Shown one piece after another: positions 41,333-51,351 of a DNA stretch of 64,000 nt. Below the pieces are notes generated by a model. That model was not told where the DNA came from, did no database searches, and saw only the letters and a list, made by a program, of their open reading frames with translations. This stretch comes from an uncultured Collinsella sp. Lineage in GTDB: Bacteria; Actinomycetota; Coriobacteriia; Coriobacteriales; Coriobacteriaceae. Location: NCBI GenBank assembly GCA_902491565.1, contig CABUIE010000010.1:17657-81656 (forward strand). The letters run 5' to 3'. The position numbers and the translations under genes were made by a program. Numbering within the stretch: the stretch's first letter is position 1; the number at the start of each line of letters is the position of its first letter.

Positions 41333-42436
41333 TTATTGCATCCCGTAGGGCGAAAGCATGGCCTGCTGCGAGCAGCTCACAAACCAGACCGACACGAGCG
41401 CAAACATAAAGCCGTTGGCAAAACCATTGGCAAACTGCATCGCGCCGCGCTTCCACCACAGCAGGCTGCGATGAAGCACGCCGTCCGACAGCACCATGAA
41501 CAAGCCCATGGCAAACGGAATGAAGCACATCATGGCGAAGGCGGAGAACACGCCCGAGATGGCCGACAGCACCAAAAACGGAGCGATAATGCCCATGAGG
41601 TAGAAGCCGGTACGGGCCTTGCCTTCCAGGCGCTCGGCCTCAACATGGGCCCGACCGACCAGATCACCGCCAGAGGCGCCGTTGGTGCCGGCGTGACCCA
41701 TGCCGCCAATACGGACCTCGTCGCCATCGTGCGTGCCGGCGGGAAACTCAATCGTCTGCTCGGAGGTCACACGGGTTCGCCCGCTGCCGCCGCAATCGGG
41801 ACAGGGGTCGGCGACGACCTTACCGGAGCCACCGCACTCAGGGCAGACAGACTGGAACGTGCCGGCACCAAACAGAAAGGACAGGTCGACATCGATGTGG
41901 CCGCGACCGCCGCAGCTCGGACAGGTATGTGCATGCTCGGACGAAACAGAGCCCGAACCGCCGCAGTGACCACAGGTATCGAAGCGCGTATAGCGGACGG
42001 TCTTGCGGGCACCGCCCTTGGCCTCCTTGGCGTCGAGCTTAATATCGACGACCACGTTGGCGCCGTTCTCGGGATTATAGGCAGCCTGCCCGCGACGCGG
42101 CTGACCCCAGGCGCCACCAAAGGGAAAGCCGCCCTCAAAGGGATTGCCGTAGCCCGCGCTGCCGGCGTAACCGCCGCCATAGGGCGAAGCCGTGGGAGCG
42201 CCGGCAAAGGGATTGCCCGAGCGCATGGCGTCGTAGCGCGCACGCTTCTGCTCGTCCGAAAGCACAGCATAGGCCTCGGAAACCTCTTTGAACTTTTCCT
42301 CGGCATCCGGTTCTTTGTTGACGTCCGGATGGAGCTTGCGGGCCTTTTGCTGGAAGGCTTTCTGTATATCACGCGAGGTGGCGTCCTTGGAGACACCCAA
42401 AATCTCGTAGTAATCTTTTTCGTTCATCGTCGCCAT
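41333..42436 (-). CDS. DnaJ-domain protein with zinc fingers and membrane tail
   Basis: Protein of 367 residues. The J domain (about 4-70) has HPD, followed by Gly/Ala/Tyr-rich and Pro-rich segments and four zinc repeats (CGHCGGSG, CPSCGGRG, CPECGGSG, CPDCGGSG). Only a short piece of the substrate-binding domain is present. From about residue 280 it turns hydrophobic, with two to three membrane segments (including PFLVLSAISGVFSAFAMMCF and NGFMFALVSVWF). A normal DnaJ has no membrane part. ATG 42436 follows AGGAGG at 9 bases. It may recruit DnaK to the membrane (inference). Confidence 0.85.
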   Translation of the reverse strand: MATMNEKDYYEILGVSKDATSRDIQKAFQQKARKLHPDVNKEPDAEEKFKEVSEAYAVLSDEQKRARYDAMRSGNPFAGAPTASPYGGGYAGSAGYGNPFEGGFPFGGAWGQPRRGQAAYNPENGANVVVDIKLDAKEAKGGARKTVRYTRFDTCGHCGGSGSVSSEHAHTCPSCGGRGHIDVDLSFLFGAGTFQSVCPECGGSGKVVADPCPDCGGSGRTRVTSEQTIEFPAGTHDGDEVRIGGMGHAGTNGASGGDLVGRAHVEAERLEGKARTGFYLMGIIAPFLVLSAISGVFSAFAMMCFIPFAMGLFMVLSDGVLHRSLLWWKRGAMQFANGFANGFMFALVSVWFVSCSQQAMLSPYGMQ

Positions 42437-42494
42437 GCGCGGCAACCTCCTGCTCACAGCAGCGTATATATTGCGGTAATTCTACCCGAGCGGC

Positions 42495-43727
42495 CTAGGC
42501 TAGACCCCAAAACAGCTCGAACAGCACATTTCCATCGAGCCAGCCCAAGTGAGTGGGCGCTAAACGAGCACGGACGCGACCTGCGATAACGTCTTTCGAG
42601 GTGACGCGCCCCGCATGTCCTTCAATATGATCGGGCACCCAGGTGGCAAGGCCCAACTCGACCGCACGGTCGCAGGCCGCCGCCAACTCATCTGCAGCGA
42701 TCACGCTTGCCGAGCGAACCAACAGATCGGGCCCAATGCCACGCGTCATGCGACAGGCAAGCATCAAATCCTCGGCCGCCGCCTCGCGCTGCGACAGATA
42801 CTCGGCATCAAACGTCGTCGCGGCATCGTCGCGTTGCACCAAGCGCACGCGATACGCATCGCCGCGAGCAAGCACGTCGGGAAACAGCCCGGCCAAGCGA
42901 TCGAAATCCTCGGCGTCGAGCATACCGGCGGCAGAGCGGCCCAAACCCAGATAGCCCTGTCCGGTCCAATAGGCAATGTTGTGGGCGCACTCATGGCCGT
43001 CGAGCGCGTAGCTTGCCACCTCATACGGGTGATAGCCGGCCGCACTCAGGCGCTCACGCGCCGCATCCATGCATGCAGCCTGAAAATCCTCGTCGGGCTC
43101 GAGCGACTCGTCGCGACACGCCATGCGATAGAGCGGCGTGCCCTCCTCGAGCGTGAGCGGGTACACCGACACATGATGCGGCGCCGCCGCCAACACGCCA
43201 TCGAGTGTGCGCTGCCAGCTTAGGTCGGTCTGCCCGGGAAGGCCGCACATCAGGTCGCACGACACGACAAGCCCAGCGTCCTTGACCGTCGTGATGGCAG
43301 CGAGCGCCCGATCGGCATCGTGAATGCGGCCGATGGCGGTAAGTTCGGCGTTATCGAGCGTTTGCACGCCCAGAGAGACGCGCGTGACACCCACCCCGGC
43401 AAGCGCAGTGGCAAGCTCTGCGGTCAGCGATTCGGGATTGGCCTCGCAGGTAAACTCAACAGGCTTGCACCACGCAGAGATACGCCGGGCAAATTCTACC
43501 AAACGCTCCCCCGCCAGCGACGGCGTGCCGCCGCCAACATAGACGGTGCGGACCTGTGCAAGCGCGCCTGCGTCGCCAAAAGCATCGAGGCGCGCATACA
43601 ACTGCTCAAAATAGGCATCGAGCGCAGCGCTCAGGTCGCACGGAGCAAAACTGCGTGAGTCAAAGTCACAGTACCGGCATTTTTGGGCGCAAAACGGCAC
43701 GTGCGCGTACAGCGCGGCAACGGCCAC
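42495..43727 (-). CDS. Radical SAM heme chaperone HemW
   Basis: Protein of 410 residues formerly called coproporphyrinogen oxidase-like. The cluster motif HVPFCAQKCRYCDF (C-x3-C-x2-C), VYVGGGTPSL and SLGVQTLDNAEL are typical. It lacks the extra residues of true HemN. HemW delivers heme to membrane proteins. GTG 43727 overlaps the region just after the dus stop at 43730. It precedes dnaJ genes, as in Gram-positive hemW-hrcA-grpE-dnaK-dnaJ loci, though hrcA is absent here. Confidence 0.92.
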   Translation of the reverse strand: MAVAALYAHVPFCAQKCRYCDFDSRSFAPCDLSAALDAYFEQLYARLDAFGDAGALAQVRTVYVGGGTPSLAGERLVEFARRISAWCKPVEFTCEANPESLTAELATALAGVGVTRVSLGVQTLDNAELTAIGRIHDADRALAAITTVKDAGLVVSCDLMCGLPGQTDLSWQRTLDGVLAAAPHHVSVYPLTLEEGTPLYRMACRDESLEPDEDFQAACMDAARERLSAAGYHPYEVASYALDGHECAHNIAYWTGQGYLGLGRSAAGMLDAEDFDRLAGLFPDVLARGDAYRVRLVQRDDAATTFDAEYLSQREAAAEDLMLACRMTRGIGPDLLVRSASVIAADELAAACDRAVELGLATWVPDHIEGHAGRVTSKDVIAGRVRARLAPTHLGWLDGNVLFELFWGLA

Positions 43728-43729
43728 CG

Positions 43730-44773
43730 TTAGGCCTCCAGCGGATGAGCGGGCACCGACTCGCCGGCGGCAAGCGCAGCCTCGCAGGCCACCACATCGC
43801 GCTCGATATCATCGACCAGCGCCATGAACTCCTCGTATGTGGAGCAACGCACCACTTGGGCGCGCCAGGCGGCAGCATGGGGCATACCCTTTAGATACCA
43901 GCTCGCGTACGTACGGGCACGCGACATGAGCGGTAGAAGCTCGTGCGTCAACGTCAGGTGCTCACGCAGAGCCTCCAGGCGCTCAACCGAGGAGCGAGAA
44001 GGAACCGGCGTGCCATCGAGTGCAAGGGCTCGGGCATCGCCGAACACCCACGGATTGCCGTAGATGCCGCGCGCGATAAACACCGCACTGGCACCCGAGC
44101 TTTGCAGACGCCCCGCCGCACCCTCGGCCGAGAACACGTCGCCCGAACCGATAACGGGAATCTCGACGGCGTCGGCCACCTCATCGACGACCGACCAATC
44201 GGCCTGGCCCGTGTAGAGCTGCGTGGCGCAGCGACCATGTACCGCCACCGCAGCCGCCCCTGCCCCCTCGAGCATCTGGGCAAACGTCGCGGCATTGCGG
44301 TCTTCGGCGTAAAAGCCCTTGCGGATCTTTACGGTCACGGGCACGTGCGCCGCGCCCACCGCCGCCTCGACGATCTTCTCAGCCAGGTCGGGCGTGCGCA
44401 TAAGCGCCGAGCCCTCGCCCTTGGTGACGACCTTGCGAGCCGGACAGGCCATATTGATATCAATGAGCGACAGGCGATCGCCCACGCGATCCTCGACGGC
44501 AGCGACGGCGCTCGCAAACTGATCGGGCTTAGAGCCAAAGAGCTGCACACAGATCTGCTGCTCCTCATCGGCCGGCAGTACCAGGCGCCAGGTCTTATTG
44601 CTGGCATAGGCAAGGCCTGCAACGCTTACCATCTCGCTGTAGGCAAGGTTGGCACCGCGGCGGCGGCACATGATGCGATAGGCGGGGTCGGTTACGCCCG
44701 CCATGGGAGCCATAAGGAACGGCTGCTCGGCATAGACGCCCAGCAGCCGCTTGCTGTATTCAGAAAGTGCCAT
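43730..44773 (-). CDS. tRNA-dihydrouridine synthase (DusB-like)
   Basis: FMN-dependent tRNA reductase of 347 residues. FLMAPMAGVTDPAYR, DINMACPARKVVTKGEGSAL (the catalytic Cys) and HGRCATQLYTGQADW are family signatures, and IPVIGSGDVFSA binds FMN phosphate. It starts 4 bases after the lepA stop. Confidence 0.95.
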   Translation of the reverse strand: MALSEYSKRLLGVYAEQPFLMAPMAGVTDPAYRIMCRRRGANLAYSEMVSVAGLAYASNKTWRLVLPADEEQQICVQLFGSKPDQFASAVAAVEDRVGDRLSLIDINMACPARKVVTKGEGSALMRTPDLAEKIVEAAVGAAHVPVTVKIRKGFYAEDRNAATFAQMLEGAGAAAVAVHGRCATQLYTGQADWSVVDEVADAVEIPVIGSGDVFSAEGAAGRLQSSGASAVFIARGIYGNPWVFGDARALALDGTPVPSRSSVERLEALREHLTLTHELLPLMSRARTYASWYLKGMPHAAAWRAQVVRCSTYEEFMALVDDIERDVVACEAALAAGESVPAHPLEA

Positions 44774-44777
44774 GGAC

Positions 44778-46589
44778 CTACTCGTCCACCTTGAGAATCG
44801 CCATAAAGGCCTCCTGCGGAACCTCGACCGAGCCGATGGCCTTCATGCGCTTTTTGCCCTCTTTCTGCTTCTCGAGCAGCTTGCGCTTTCGCGAGATATC
44901 GCCGCCATAACACTTGGCCAGCACGTCCTTGCGGCGCGCTTTGACGGTAGAGCGGGCAATGATCTTGTTGCCGATGGCGCCCTGGATAGGCACCTCGAAC
45001 AGCTGGCGCGGAATGATTTCCTTGAGCTTGTCGCACAGACCGCGGGCCAGGCCATAAGCCTTATCCTTGTGCACGATAAACGAAAGCGCATCCACCTCGT
45101 CGCCCGAAAGCAGGATGTCGAGCTTGACGAGCTCGGAGGGGCGATATTCGTTGAACTCGTAGTCGAGCGAGGCGTAACCCTTGGTGCGGCTCTTGAGCTG
45201 GTCAAAAAAGTCCAGAATGAGCTCGGCAAGCGGCATGTCAAAGCGCATCTCGACCGATTTGCTCGTGAGATGGATCATGTCGGTCGTAATGCCGCGATGC
45301 TCGATAGCGAGCTGCATGACGGCACCCGTATACTCGGGCGGACAGATAATCTTGGCCTTGAGGTAGGGCTCCTCGATGCGCTCGATGCGCGTAGCCTCGG
45401 GCAGATCCTGCGGGCTGCGAACATCAATCATCTCGCCGTCGGTCTTGTAGACGTGATAGTCCACCGAAGGGCTCGTGGCAATCAGGTCCAGGTTGAACTC
45501 GCGCTCCAGGCGCTCCTTGACGACCTCCATATGCAGCAGGCCCAAGAAGCCAACGCGGAAACCAAAGCCGAGCGCCATCGAAGTCTCGGGCTCCCACACC
45601 AACGACGGGTCATTGACATGCAGCTTATCGAGAGCGTCGCGCAGGTTCTCGTAATCCTTGTTGTCGATCGGGAACAGGCCCGTGTAGACCATGGGCTTGG
45701 CCTCACGGTAGCCGGGAAGCGGCTCGGGGCAGGGATTCGACGCCCACGTAAGGGTATCGCCCACGCGCACGGCCTCGGGGTCCTTCAGGCCCGTGACCAC
45801 GTAGCCCACCTCGCCGACCGTCAGCGCGTCAACTGGTGTCTCGGCGGGACGCTTGACGCCCACGCCATCGACCAAAAAGTCACCCTTTGCCTGCATCATA
45901 AGGAGGGTGTCGCCCTTTTTGATGGAGCCGTCAAACACGCGGACCGTGGCAACGACGCCGCGGTACTCATCAAAATACGAGTCCAGGATGAGCGCCTTGA
46001 GCGGCGCGTTTGCATCGCCCTTGGGCGGAGAGATCAAAAAGACGATGGACTCCAGCAGATCGTGGATGCCCTCGCCGGTCTTGCCCGATACGCATACGGC
46101 ATCGTCGGCAGGGATCGCCAGGTCGTCCTCGATCTCGGTCTTGACCTCGTCGGGGTGTGCCGACGGCAGGTCGATCTTATTGATGGCGGGCACGATATCC
46201 AAGTTGGCGTTCATGGCGAGCGTCGCGTTGGAGACGGTCTGCGCCTCGACGCCCTGCGTGGCGTCGACGACAAGCACCGCACCCTCGCAGGCGGCAAGCG
46301 AACGCGAGACCTCATAGGTAAAGTCCACGTGGCCCGGCGTATCGATCAGGTTGAACTGATACGTCTCGCCATCGTCGGCGTCATAGGAGACACGAACGGC
46401 ATTGGACTTGATCGTGATGCCGCGCTCGCGCTCAATATCCATGGTATCGAGCAGCTGCGACTCCATGTCGCGCTCGTCGACGGTATGGGTGAGCTCGAGG
46501 ATGCGGTCACTAATCGTGGACTTGCCATGGTCGATGTGCGCAACGATCGAGAAGTTGCGGATGTGGGAAATGTCAATTGAAGTATCCAT
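44778..46589 (-). CDS. Elongation factor 4 (LepA)
   Basis: Ribosomal back-translocase GTPase of 603 residues. G1 AHIDHGKST, switch region RERGITIKS, G3 DTPGHVDF and G4 NKID are present, and the C-terminal domain is specific to LepA (GGDISRKRKLLEKQKEGKKR). ATG 46589 is chosen over 46649 because the upstream 20 codons fall in the rpsT terminator; its ribosome-binding site is weak. Confidence 0.98.
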   Translation of the reverse strand: MDTSIDISHIRNFSIVAHIDHGKSTISDRILELTHTVDERDMESQLLDTMDIERERGITIKSNAVRVSYDADDGETYQFNLIDTPGHVDFTYEVSRSLAACEGAVLVVDATQGVEAQTVSNATLAMNANLDIVPAINKIDLPSAHPDEVKTEIEDDLAIPADDAVCVSGKTGEGIHDLLESIVFLISPPKGDANAPLKALILDSYFDEYRGVVATVRVFDGSIKKGDTLLMMQAKGDFLVDGVGVKRPAETPVDALTVGEVGYVVTGLKDPEAVRVGDTLTWASNPCPEPLPGYREAKPMVYTGLFPIDNKDYENLRDALDKLHVNDPSLVWEPETSMALGFGFRVGFLGLLHMEVVKERLEREFNLDLIATSPSVDYHVYKTDGEMIDVRSPQDLPEATRIERIEEPYLKAKIICPPEYTGAVMQLAIEHRGITTDMIHLTSKSVEMRFDMPLAELILDFFDQLKSRTKGYASLDYEFNEYRPSELVKLDILLSGDEVDALSFIVHKDKAYGLARGLCDKLKEIIPRQLFEVPIQGAIGNKIIARSTVKARRKDVLAKCYGGDISRKRKLLEKQKEGKKRMKAIGSVEVPQEAFMAILKVDE

Positions 46590-46612
46590 GCGGACTATCT
46601 TACCCGAGCGGT

Positions 46613-46651
46613 ACAAAAAATGGAGCCTGTTCCATAAAACAGGCTCCATTT
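46613..46651 (-). terminator. rpsT terminator
   Basis: Perfect 14-bp stem (46618-46631 with 46638-46651) and 6-base loop, followed on the minus strand by TTTTTTG. It lies 34 bases after the rpsT stop. Confidence 0.95.
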
Positions 46652-46685
46652 ATGCGCGTAATCTGTGTGGTGTGAAATTTACAAC

Positions 46686-46952
46686 TTAGGCGTTGATGCT
46701 GTTCACGAGCTTGGCAAGACCGGACTTGCGGTTGGAAGCCTGGTTCTTGTGGATAACATGCTTGGCGGCAGCCATGTCGAGACGCTTGGTGACGGTCTTG
46801 AGGGCAGCCTGGGCCTTCTCGGCGTCGCCCTCGGCGACGGCGGACTGGACGTGCTTGGTCAGCGTCTTGAGCTCGGACTTGACAGCCTTGTTACGCATGC
46901 GAGCTGCCTCATTGGTGCGGATACGCTTCTTCTGAGACTTGATGTTTGCCAC
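46686..46952 (-). CDS. 30S ribosomal protein S20
   Basis: 88 residues, Lys/Arg/Ala-rich helical. ANIKSQKKRIRTNEAARMRN and HKNQASNRKSGLAKLVN are typical of S20. The start is GTG 46952 after AAAGGA; the upstream 23 codons are not S20-like. Confidence 0.97.
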   Translation of the reverse strand: MANIKSQKKRIRTNEAARMRNKAVKSELKTLTKHVQSAVAEGDAEKAQAALKTVTKRLDMAAAKHVIHKNQASNRKSGLAKLVNSINA

Positions 46953-47085
46953 TTCTGGAGTTCCTTTCGAGTTCCTTGCAAAAAATGTATGACACCTCTG
47001 AGACACGGTGAGGTCATGCAAGCGCCTACTATAGCACGCTCCCCCTCAAAGGGATAGAACGAATTTGTCAAATAGGCAGGTATCA

Positions 47086-48048
47086 TCACGATTTTCTCAA
47101 GATGTTCGTAATCCAGAGCAAAAGCGCGGTCTCCGAATCGGCCGAACCCTTCAATGCGAGCTCCACATCGACCGCGCCCTCGAGCGCGGCAACGAGCTCG
47201 GTCATCGAAAAACGACGCGCCCAGGTCAGGTGATTCTTGACCTGCCAAGACTGGAGCTTGAGCGTCGCGGCAAGCTCGCGGCCCTGTCCACGCGCATCGA
47301 GTGCCTTGGCGACGATAAGCTCGCGAATGCGTCCGCACAGCAGCGTGTAGGTCCACACATAGCTCTTGGCGGGTAGCAGCCCAAAGAGCTCAAGCGAGCG
47401 GCGCATATCACGAGCCGAGACCGCGTTGAGAAAATCCCAGGGCTGGACTTCGGTCGTGCGCACGATCCAGCGTTCCACATCGGCAAGCTCAATTTGCGGC
47501 GCCTCGACCATCTGGGCAAGCTTGGCCAAGTCGTTATCGAGCATGCGAGTGTTCTCACCCGAGCGCGAAACGAGCTCCTCGGCGGCCGCCGTCGAGATGG
47601 ACTTTCCGTGCTGCGTCGCCATCTGCTGCACGCGGCGCGGGAGCTCCCAGCGCTTGGTGCCCGAACAGTCGATCACGGCCTTCTTGTCAATCTTGGCGAT
47701 TGCCTTGTACAGGCGCGTGTTCTTGGCAAGCGAATCGGCGATGATGAGGCAAACCGTCGTGGGGCTGGGACTCGCCAGATACTCGACAAGCGGCTCGGAG
47801 ATCGCTTTGACGAGTTTTGAGCAGCCGTCAAGGATTACCAGGCGAAACTCGCTGCCCATGGGAAAGGTGTTAAGCGACCCGATAATCGACTCGATATCGG
47901 GGTCTTTGGTCATATCGCGCTCGTCGAGGTTGAACTCGACCATGCCCGTCTTTTCCAGACGAGCCTTCATACGCGAGACGGCGTGGTCGCGTTTGACTCC
48001 GTCGGTACCGACGATCAGATACGCCGGCAAAAGACCGGTTTCGGACAT
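47086..48048 (-). CDS. DNA polymerase III subunit delta (HolA)
   Basis: Clamp-loader delta subunit of 320 residues that opens the sliding clamp. YLIVGTDGVKRDHAVSRMK at the start, the RLVILDGCSKL strand and the C-terminal helical LWITNIL region fit the family. ATG 48048 follows GGGAGGGG. comEA-comEC-holA is a classical order, which supports the call despite low conservation. Confidence 0.93.
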   Translation of the reverse strand: MSETGLLPAYLIVGTDGVKRDHAVSRMKARLEKTGMVEFNLDERDMTKDPDIESIIGSLNTFPMGSEFRLVILDGCSKLVKAISEPLVEYLASPSPTTVCLIIADSLAKNTRLYKAIAKIDKKAVIDCSGTKRWELPRRVQQMATQHGKSISTAAAEELVSRSGENTRMLDNDLAKLAQMVEAPQIELADVERWIVRTTEVQPWDFLNAVSARDMRRSLELFGLLPAKSYVWTYTLLCGRIRELIVAKALDARGQGRELAATLKLQSWQVKNHLTWARRFSMTELVAALEGAVDVELALKGSADSETALLLWITNILRKS

Positions 48049-48126
48049 CGCGCTCCCCTCCCGCAGGCTCTCGTGCTCGTACCGTGTCATTCTATCCCAC
48101 GGGTTGGTCCCACGCCAACGGCAGCA

Positions 48127-50430
48127 TCAAGGTCGCTGACATCGCATGGCAAAACCGGTTGCAGTCGGCGAGACAGTGATATCTCCCTGTTCGATGGTGC
48201 ATGCGAACGCGCCACCCGCATCGCGAACGGCATCGATGCAGGCATCGGATGGATGACCGTAGCGGTTGCCCTCGCCCGCACTCGCGATAGAGAGCTCGGG
48301 CTTAAGCGTTTCCAGTAGGTCAGTGTCGACGGAAACTTTTGAGCCGTGATGCCCCAGCTTGAGCACATCGATATCGCCCACCGCCTGCACAAACTCGCAC
48401 TCCTGATCGAGCTCGGCATCACCAGTGAGGAGCACGCGCAGGCTCTTGCCTTCCCTAGCATAGGAAAGCAATAAGACAAGCGAGTCCTCATTGCCCTCGC
48501 CATCCACCGTGTCAAACGGCCACATCACACGAGCCCGAAATGCGCCGATATCGACCGTGTCTCCGCAGGCCACCTGCCGATACGTAACGCCGGAGCGATT
48601 CAGAACCTCAGCAGGCGCGCCTTCTAGCGCATCGGCCGCGACCGCAATGGTTCCAACCGAAAACTGATCGAGCACATCGGGAAGACCACCCCAATGGTCT
48701 TCGTCCCAATGCGTCACGAAGACGGCGTCGATATGGTGGACATTGTTGCGAACCAACGCCGACACCACGCGCTCATCGAGCCCACAGTCGACGAGCGCCA
48801 CAGTGCCACCCTGACGAACCAGAATCGCATCGGCCTGGCCAACATCGAGGACCGTTACCGAAGGCGGTGCGCATCGATCCCAATAGACATACGGAACACC
48901 CGCTGCAAGCATCAAACACAACAGCCCCACTGCCATGGGCCGTGCGCAGGGGCGTGGCCACCAGACCAAGAGGACGGCCAGCGCAAACGGCACCACGTAT
49001 ACCAAGGGTGTACCGGGCGGCACGCTTACGGATGCGCCCGGAACGGCAGCAAAGAGCTGCTCAAAGAACAGGGCGCAGCGAGCGACAATCATGGGCACCA
49101 CGAGCGCCCCGTGACGCAACAGCGGCACAAGCGAGCAGGGCACCAGCACAATCGATATAGCGAGCAGCACGCTTATCACCGGACCGATCACGGCATTTGC
49201 GAGCGGGGCAATGAGCGAAAACGTCTCAAATGCGGGAATCGTAACGGGAAGTGTCGCCAGCTGCGAGCACAGCGTGACAGACAAAATACTGGCGACGCCC
49301 GATGGCACACCCAACTCGCCCAAGGCGTAGGTGGCGTAGGGGCAAAAACAAAGGATGGCAAAAACACTGGCGCACGATAGCTGAAAACCCATTTCGAACA
49401 ATACCGTCGGCCGCAGCAACACAAAAATTGCCATGGTCAAAAAAAGAGCCGAGAGGCCATGCCGACGACGTCCGGCGCCGTTGGCGACAAGCGTCACCGC
49501 CACCATACAGCACGCGCGCACGGCCGAGGGCGAGGCGCCCGTAAAGACGGCATAGGCAGCGAGGGCCAGCACCATCAGCCCCCGCTGCAGCCCACGAGAG
49601 AGACGCGTCTTTTGCAGGGCGCTCTCAATCACAAACCCCACGATGGCAAGATGACTGCCCGAAACGGCGATAAGATGTGCGGTGCCCGTTACCGAAAACC
49701 AATCGCCCGCCGGAAGGGCACGCAGCTCGGCCGAGCGTCCGCAGACAACGCCGGCAATGAGCGAGCGCGCTGGATCGGTCGCGGGCGCGATAAGGGCAAG
49801 GAGCTCGTTTCGAAGCCAAAGCAACGGCCCCGGAGAACCCTCGTCGACCGATACCAACCGGACGACTTTAACCTTTCGAAGCTCGCCCCGAAGCACGCGT
49901 GAGCGCCCATACGCATCATTCTTAAACCGCGAAATTCGACCGATAGCACGTACATGCGAACCGGCGTCGAGTTCATGATCACACGACAGCCGTACCTGAC
50001 CCAAGCGGTTTTCGCCCGCATACGCATCGCAGGTATAGGAGTACGAACCGTCATTGATGGACGGATCGCCCTGCACATAAAATTCGAGACTGCTCGCAGC
50101 CCGATTATCCAATGCCCTCGAAGCGCGCAGCGCCCCTATCGCCCAACCAGCGGACACGACCGCCCCCGCCACGAGGCCGAGAGCCGCGGCATACAGCCAT
50201 CGCTTCCATCGCACAAGACGCATGCAGGACCGAGCCAATACGATGCACGCCGCAGCCGCAACGGGATTGGCCATAAGCAATATAACGGGCGCTGCCCGCT
50301 CTCCCAGCAGCACATCGGCTGCCACGTTAAGCACCAAGCCACAGCTCGCACACAAACCGGAACAAAGGACCATCGTCCACGGCATCAATGGGCGCGGTGG
50401 CATCACATGCTCGCGCTCGGTCGCACTCAT
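48127..50430 (-). CDS. ComEC/Rec2 DNA uptake channel
   Basis: Polytopic membrane protein of 767 residues that passes single-stranded DNA through the membrane in competence. It has an N-terminal OB-like domain (about 110-200), the competence domain with TGTAHLIAVSGSHLAIVGFV, and a C-terminal metallo-beta-lactamase domain with VLDVGQADAILV, THWDEDHWGG and LGHHGS. ATG 50430 overlaps the comEA stop (ATGA). No comEB, type IV pilus or comF genes are in the window. Confidence 0.94.
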   Translation of the reverse strand: MSATEREHVMPPRPLMPWTMVLCSGLCASCGLVLNVAADVLLGERAAPVILLMANPVAAAACIVLARSCMRLVRWKRWLYAAALGLVAGAVVSAGWAIGALRASRALDNRAASSLEFYVQGDPSINDGSYSYTCDAYAGENRLGQVRLSCDHELDAGSHVRAIGRISRFKNDAYGRSRVLRGELRKVKVVRLVSVDEGSPGPLLWLRNELLALIAPATDPARSLIAGVVCGRSAELRALPAGDWFSVTGTAHLIAVSGSHLAIVGFVIESALQKTRLSRGLQRGLMVLALAAYAVFTGASPSAVRACCMVAVTLVANGAGRRRHGLSALFLTMAIFVLLRPTVLFEMGFQLSCASVFAILCFCPYATYALGELGVPSGVASILSVTLCSQLATLPVTIPAFETFSLIAPLANAVIGPVISVLLAISIVLVPCSLVPLLRHGALVVPMIVARCALFFEQLFAAVPGASVSVPPGTPLVYVVPFALAVLLVWWPRPCARPMAVGLLCLMLAAGVPYVYWDRCAPPSVTVLDVGQADAILVRQGGTVALVDCGLDERVVSALVRNNVHHIDAVFVTHWDEDHWGGLPDVLDQFSVGTIAVAADALEGAPAEVLNRSGVTYRQVACGDTVDIGAFRARVMWPFDTVDGEGNEDSLVLLLSYAREGKSLRVLLTGDAELDQECEFVQAVGDIDVLKLGHHGSKVSVDTDLLETLKPELSIASAGEGNRYGHPSDACIDAVRDAGGAFACTIEQGDITVSPTATGFAMRCQRP

Positions 50431-51137
50431 ACGCAGATGCAATCTTTGATTTTGGCGAGCTTCTTCTCACCGATCCCCGATACGCGCATAAGGTCATCAA
50501 CCGAGGCAAAGGCCCCGTTTTGCGTCCGTTCGTCGATAATTGACTGGGCCATAGAAGGCCCGATGCCCGAAAGCGTCTGCAGCTCCGCCGCACTTGCCGT
50601 ATTGATGTTCACGAGCCCCGACGAAGACCCCGCACTAGGAGTCGTGGCAGCACCGCTTTCGGCCCCACCGACCGCCGCAGCCGCCTGTTGCTCCCCTACC
50701 GTCGGCACATAGATCTTTTGACCATCTGTGACCTTGGACGCACGATTAAGCCCTGTCACATCCGCCTCGGCCGTAAGCCCTCCGGCAGCATCGATTGCCT
50801 GGGATACCCGCGCTCCGTCTTTGAGCCGGTACACGCCAGGCCTCACAACGGCGCCATCCACATCGACGTACACCTCGGCAGCAGAAGAACTCTTGGCAGA
50901 CGACTCATCGGCATCATCAGGTGACACATCCCCGTCCCCTCGCACATCCGAGGCGCCTGCCTCGTCACTACGCTCAAACGACACGTTGCTGGAATGGCCA
51001 CAAAAATTTGCCATCGCCAGGCCACTCGCAGCGGCAATGGCAACCAGAATCGCCACGACCACCGCCTTATGGCCGAGCAGCTTTTCTGCCCAGCGGTCCA
51101 TCCGTTTAACCCGTTCGTGTTGCTCGCGCTGCGCCAT
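50427..51137 (-). CDS. ComEA DNA receptor
   Basis: Membrane-anchored DNA-binding protein of 236 residues. One membrane segment (about 25-45), an Asp/Ser-rich stalk, an SLBB domain (VYVDVDGAVVRPGVYRLKDG) and C-terminal helix-hairpin-helix pairs (VNINTASAAELQTLSGIGPS). ATG 51137 follows GGGAGG. It presents incoming DNA to ComEC. Confidence 0.93.
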   Translation of the reverse strand: MAQREQHERVKRMDRWAEKLLGHKAVVVAILVAIAAASGLAMANFCGHSSNVSFERSDEAGASDVRGDGDVSPDDADESSAKSSSAAEVYVDVDGAVVRPGVYRLKDGARVSQAIDAAGGLTAEADVTGLNRASKVTDGQKIYVPTVGEQQAAAAVGGAESGAATTPSAGSSSGLVNINTASAAELQTLSGIGPSMAQSIIDERTQNGAFASVDDLMRVSGIGEKKLAKIKDCICV

Positions 51138-51306
51138 AGCAAACACCTCCCAACACCATCGTGTCAGGAAACGAGCGCCGCAGACTCCGCACGCCCACAC
51201 CAGTTTCCACGGTCAAACCAAAAGCTGACCAAAACCTTGCTGAAAAGTGTCCATTTATTCAGGCAGACGTCGACAGATGAACCGTTTGTCGCCTAATGCC
51301 CAGATA

Positions 51307-51341
51307 GAAAAAGACCGACGATGCAAAATCACCGCCGGTCT
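51307..51341 (-). terminator. thiI terminator
   Basis: Imperfect stem (51312-51317 with 51336-51341, extended inward with mismatches) followed on the minus strand by TTTTTC, 11 bases after the thiI stop. Confidence 0.8.
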
Positions 51342-51351
51342 ATACACAATA

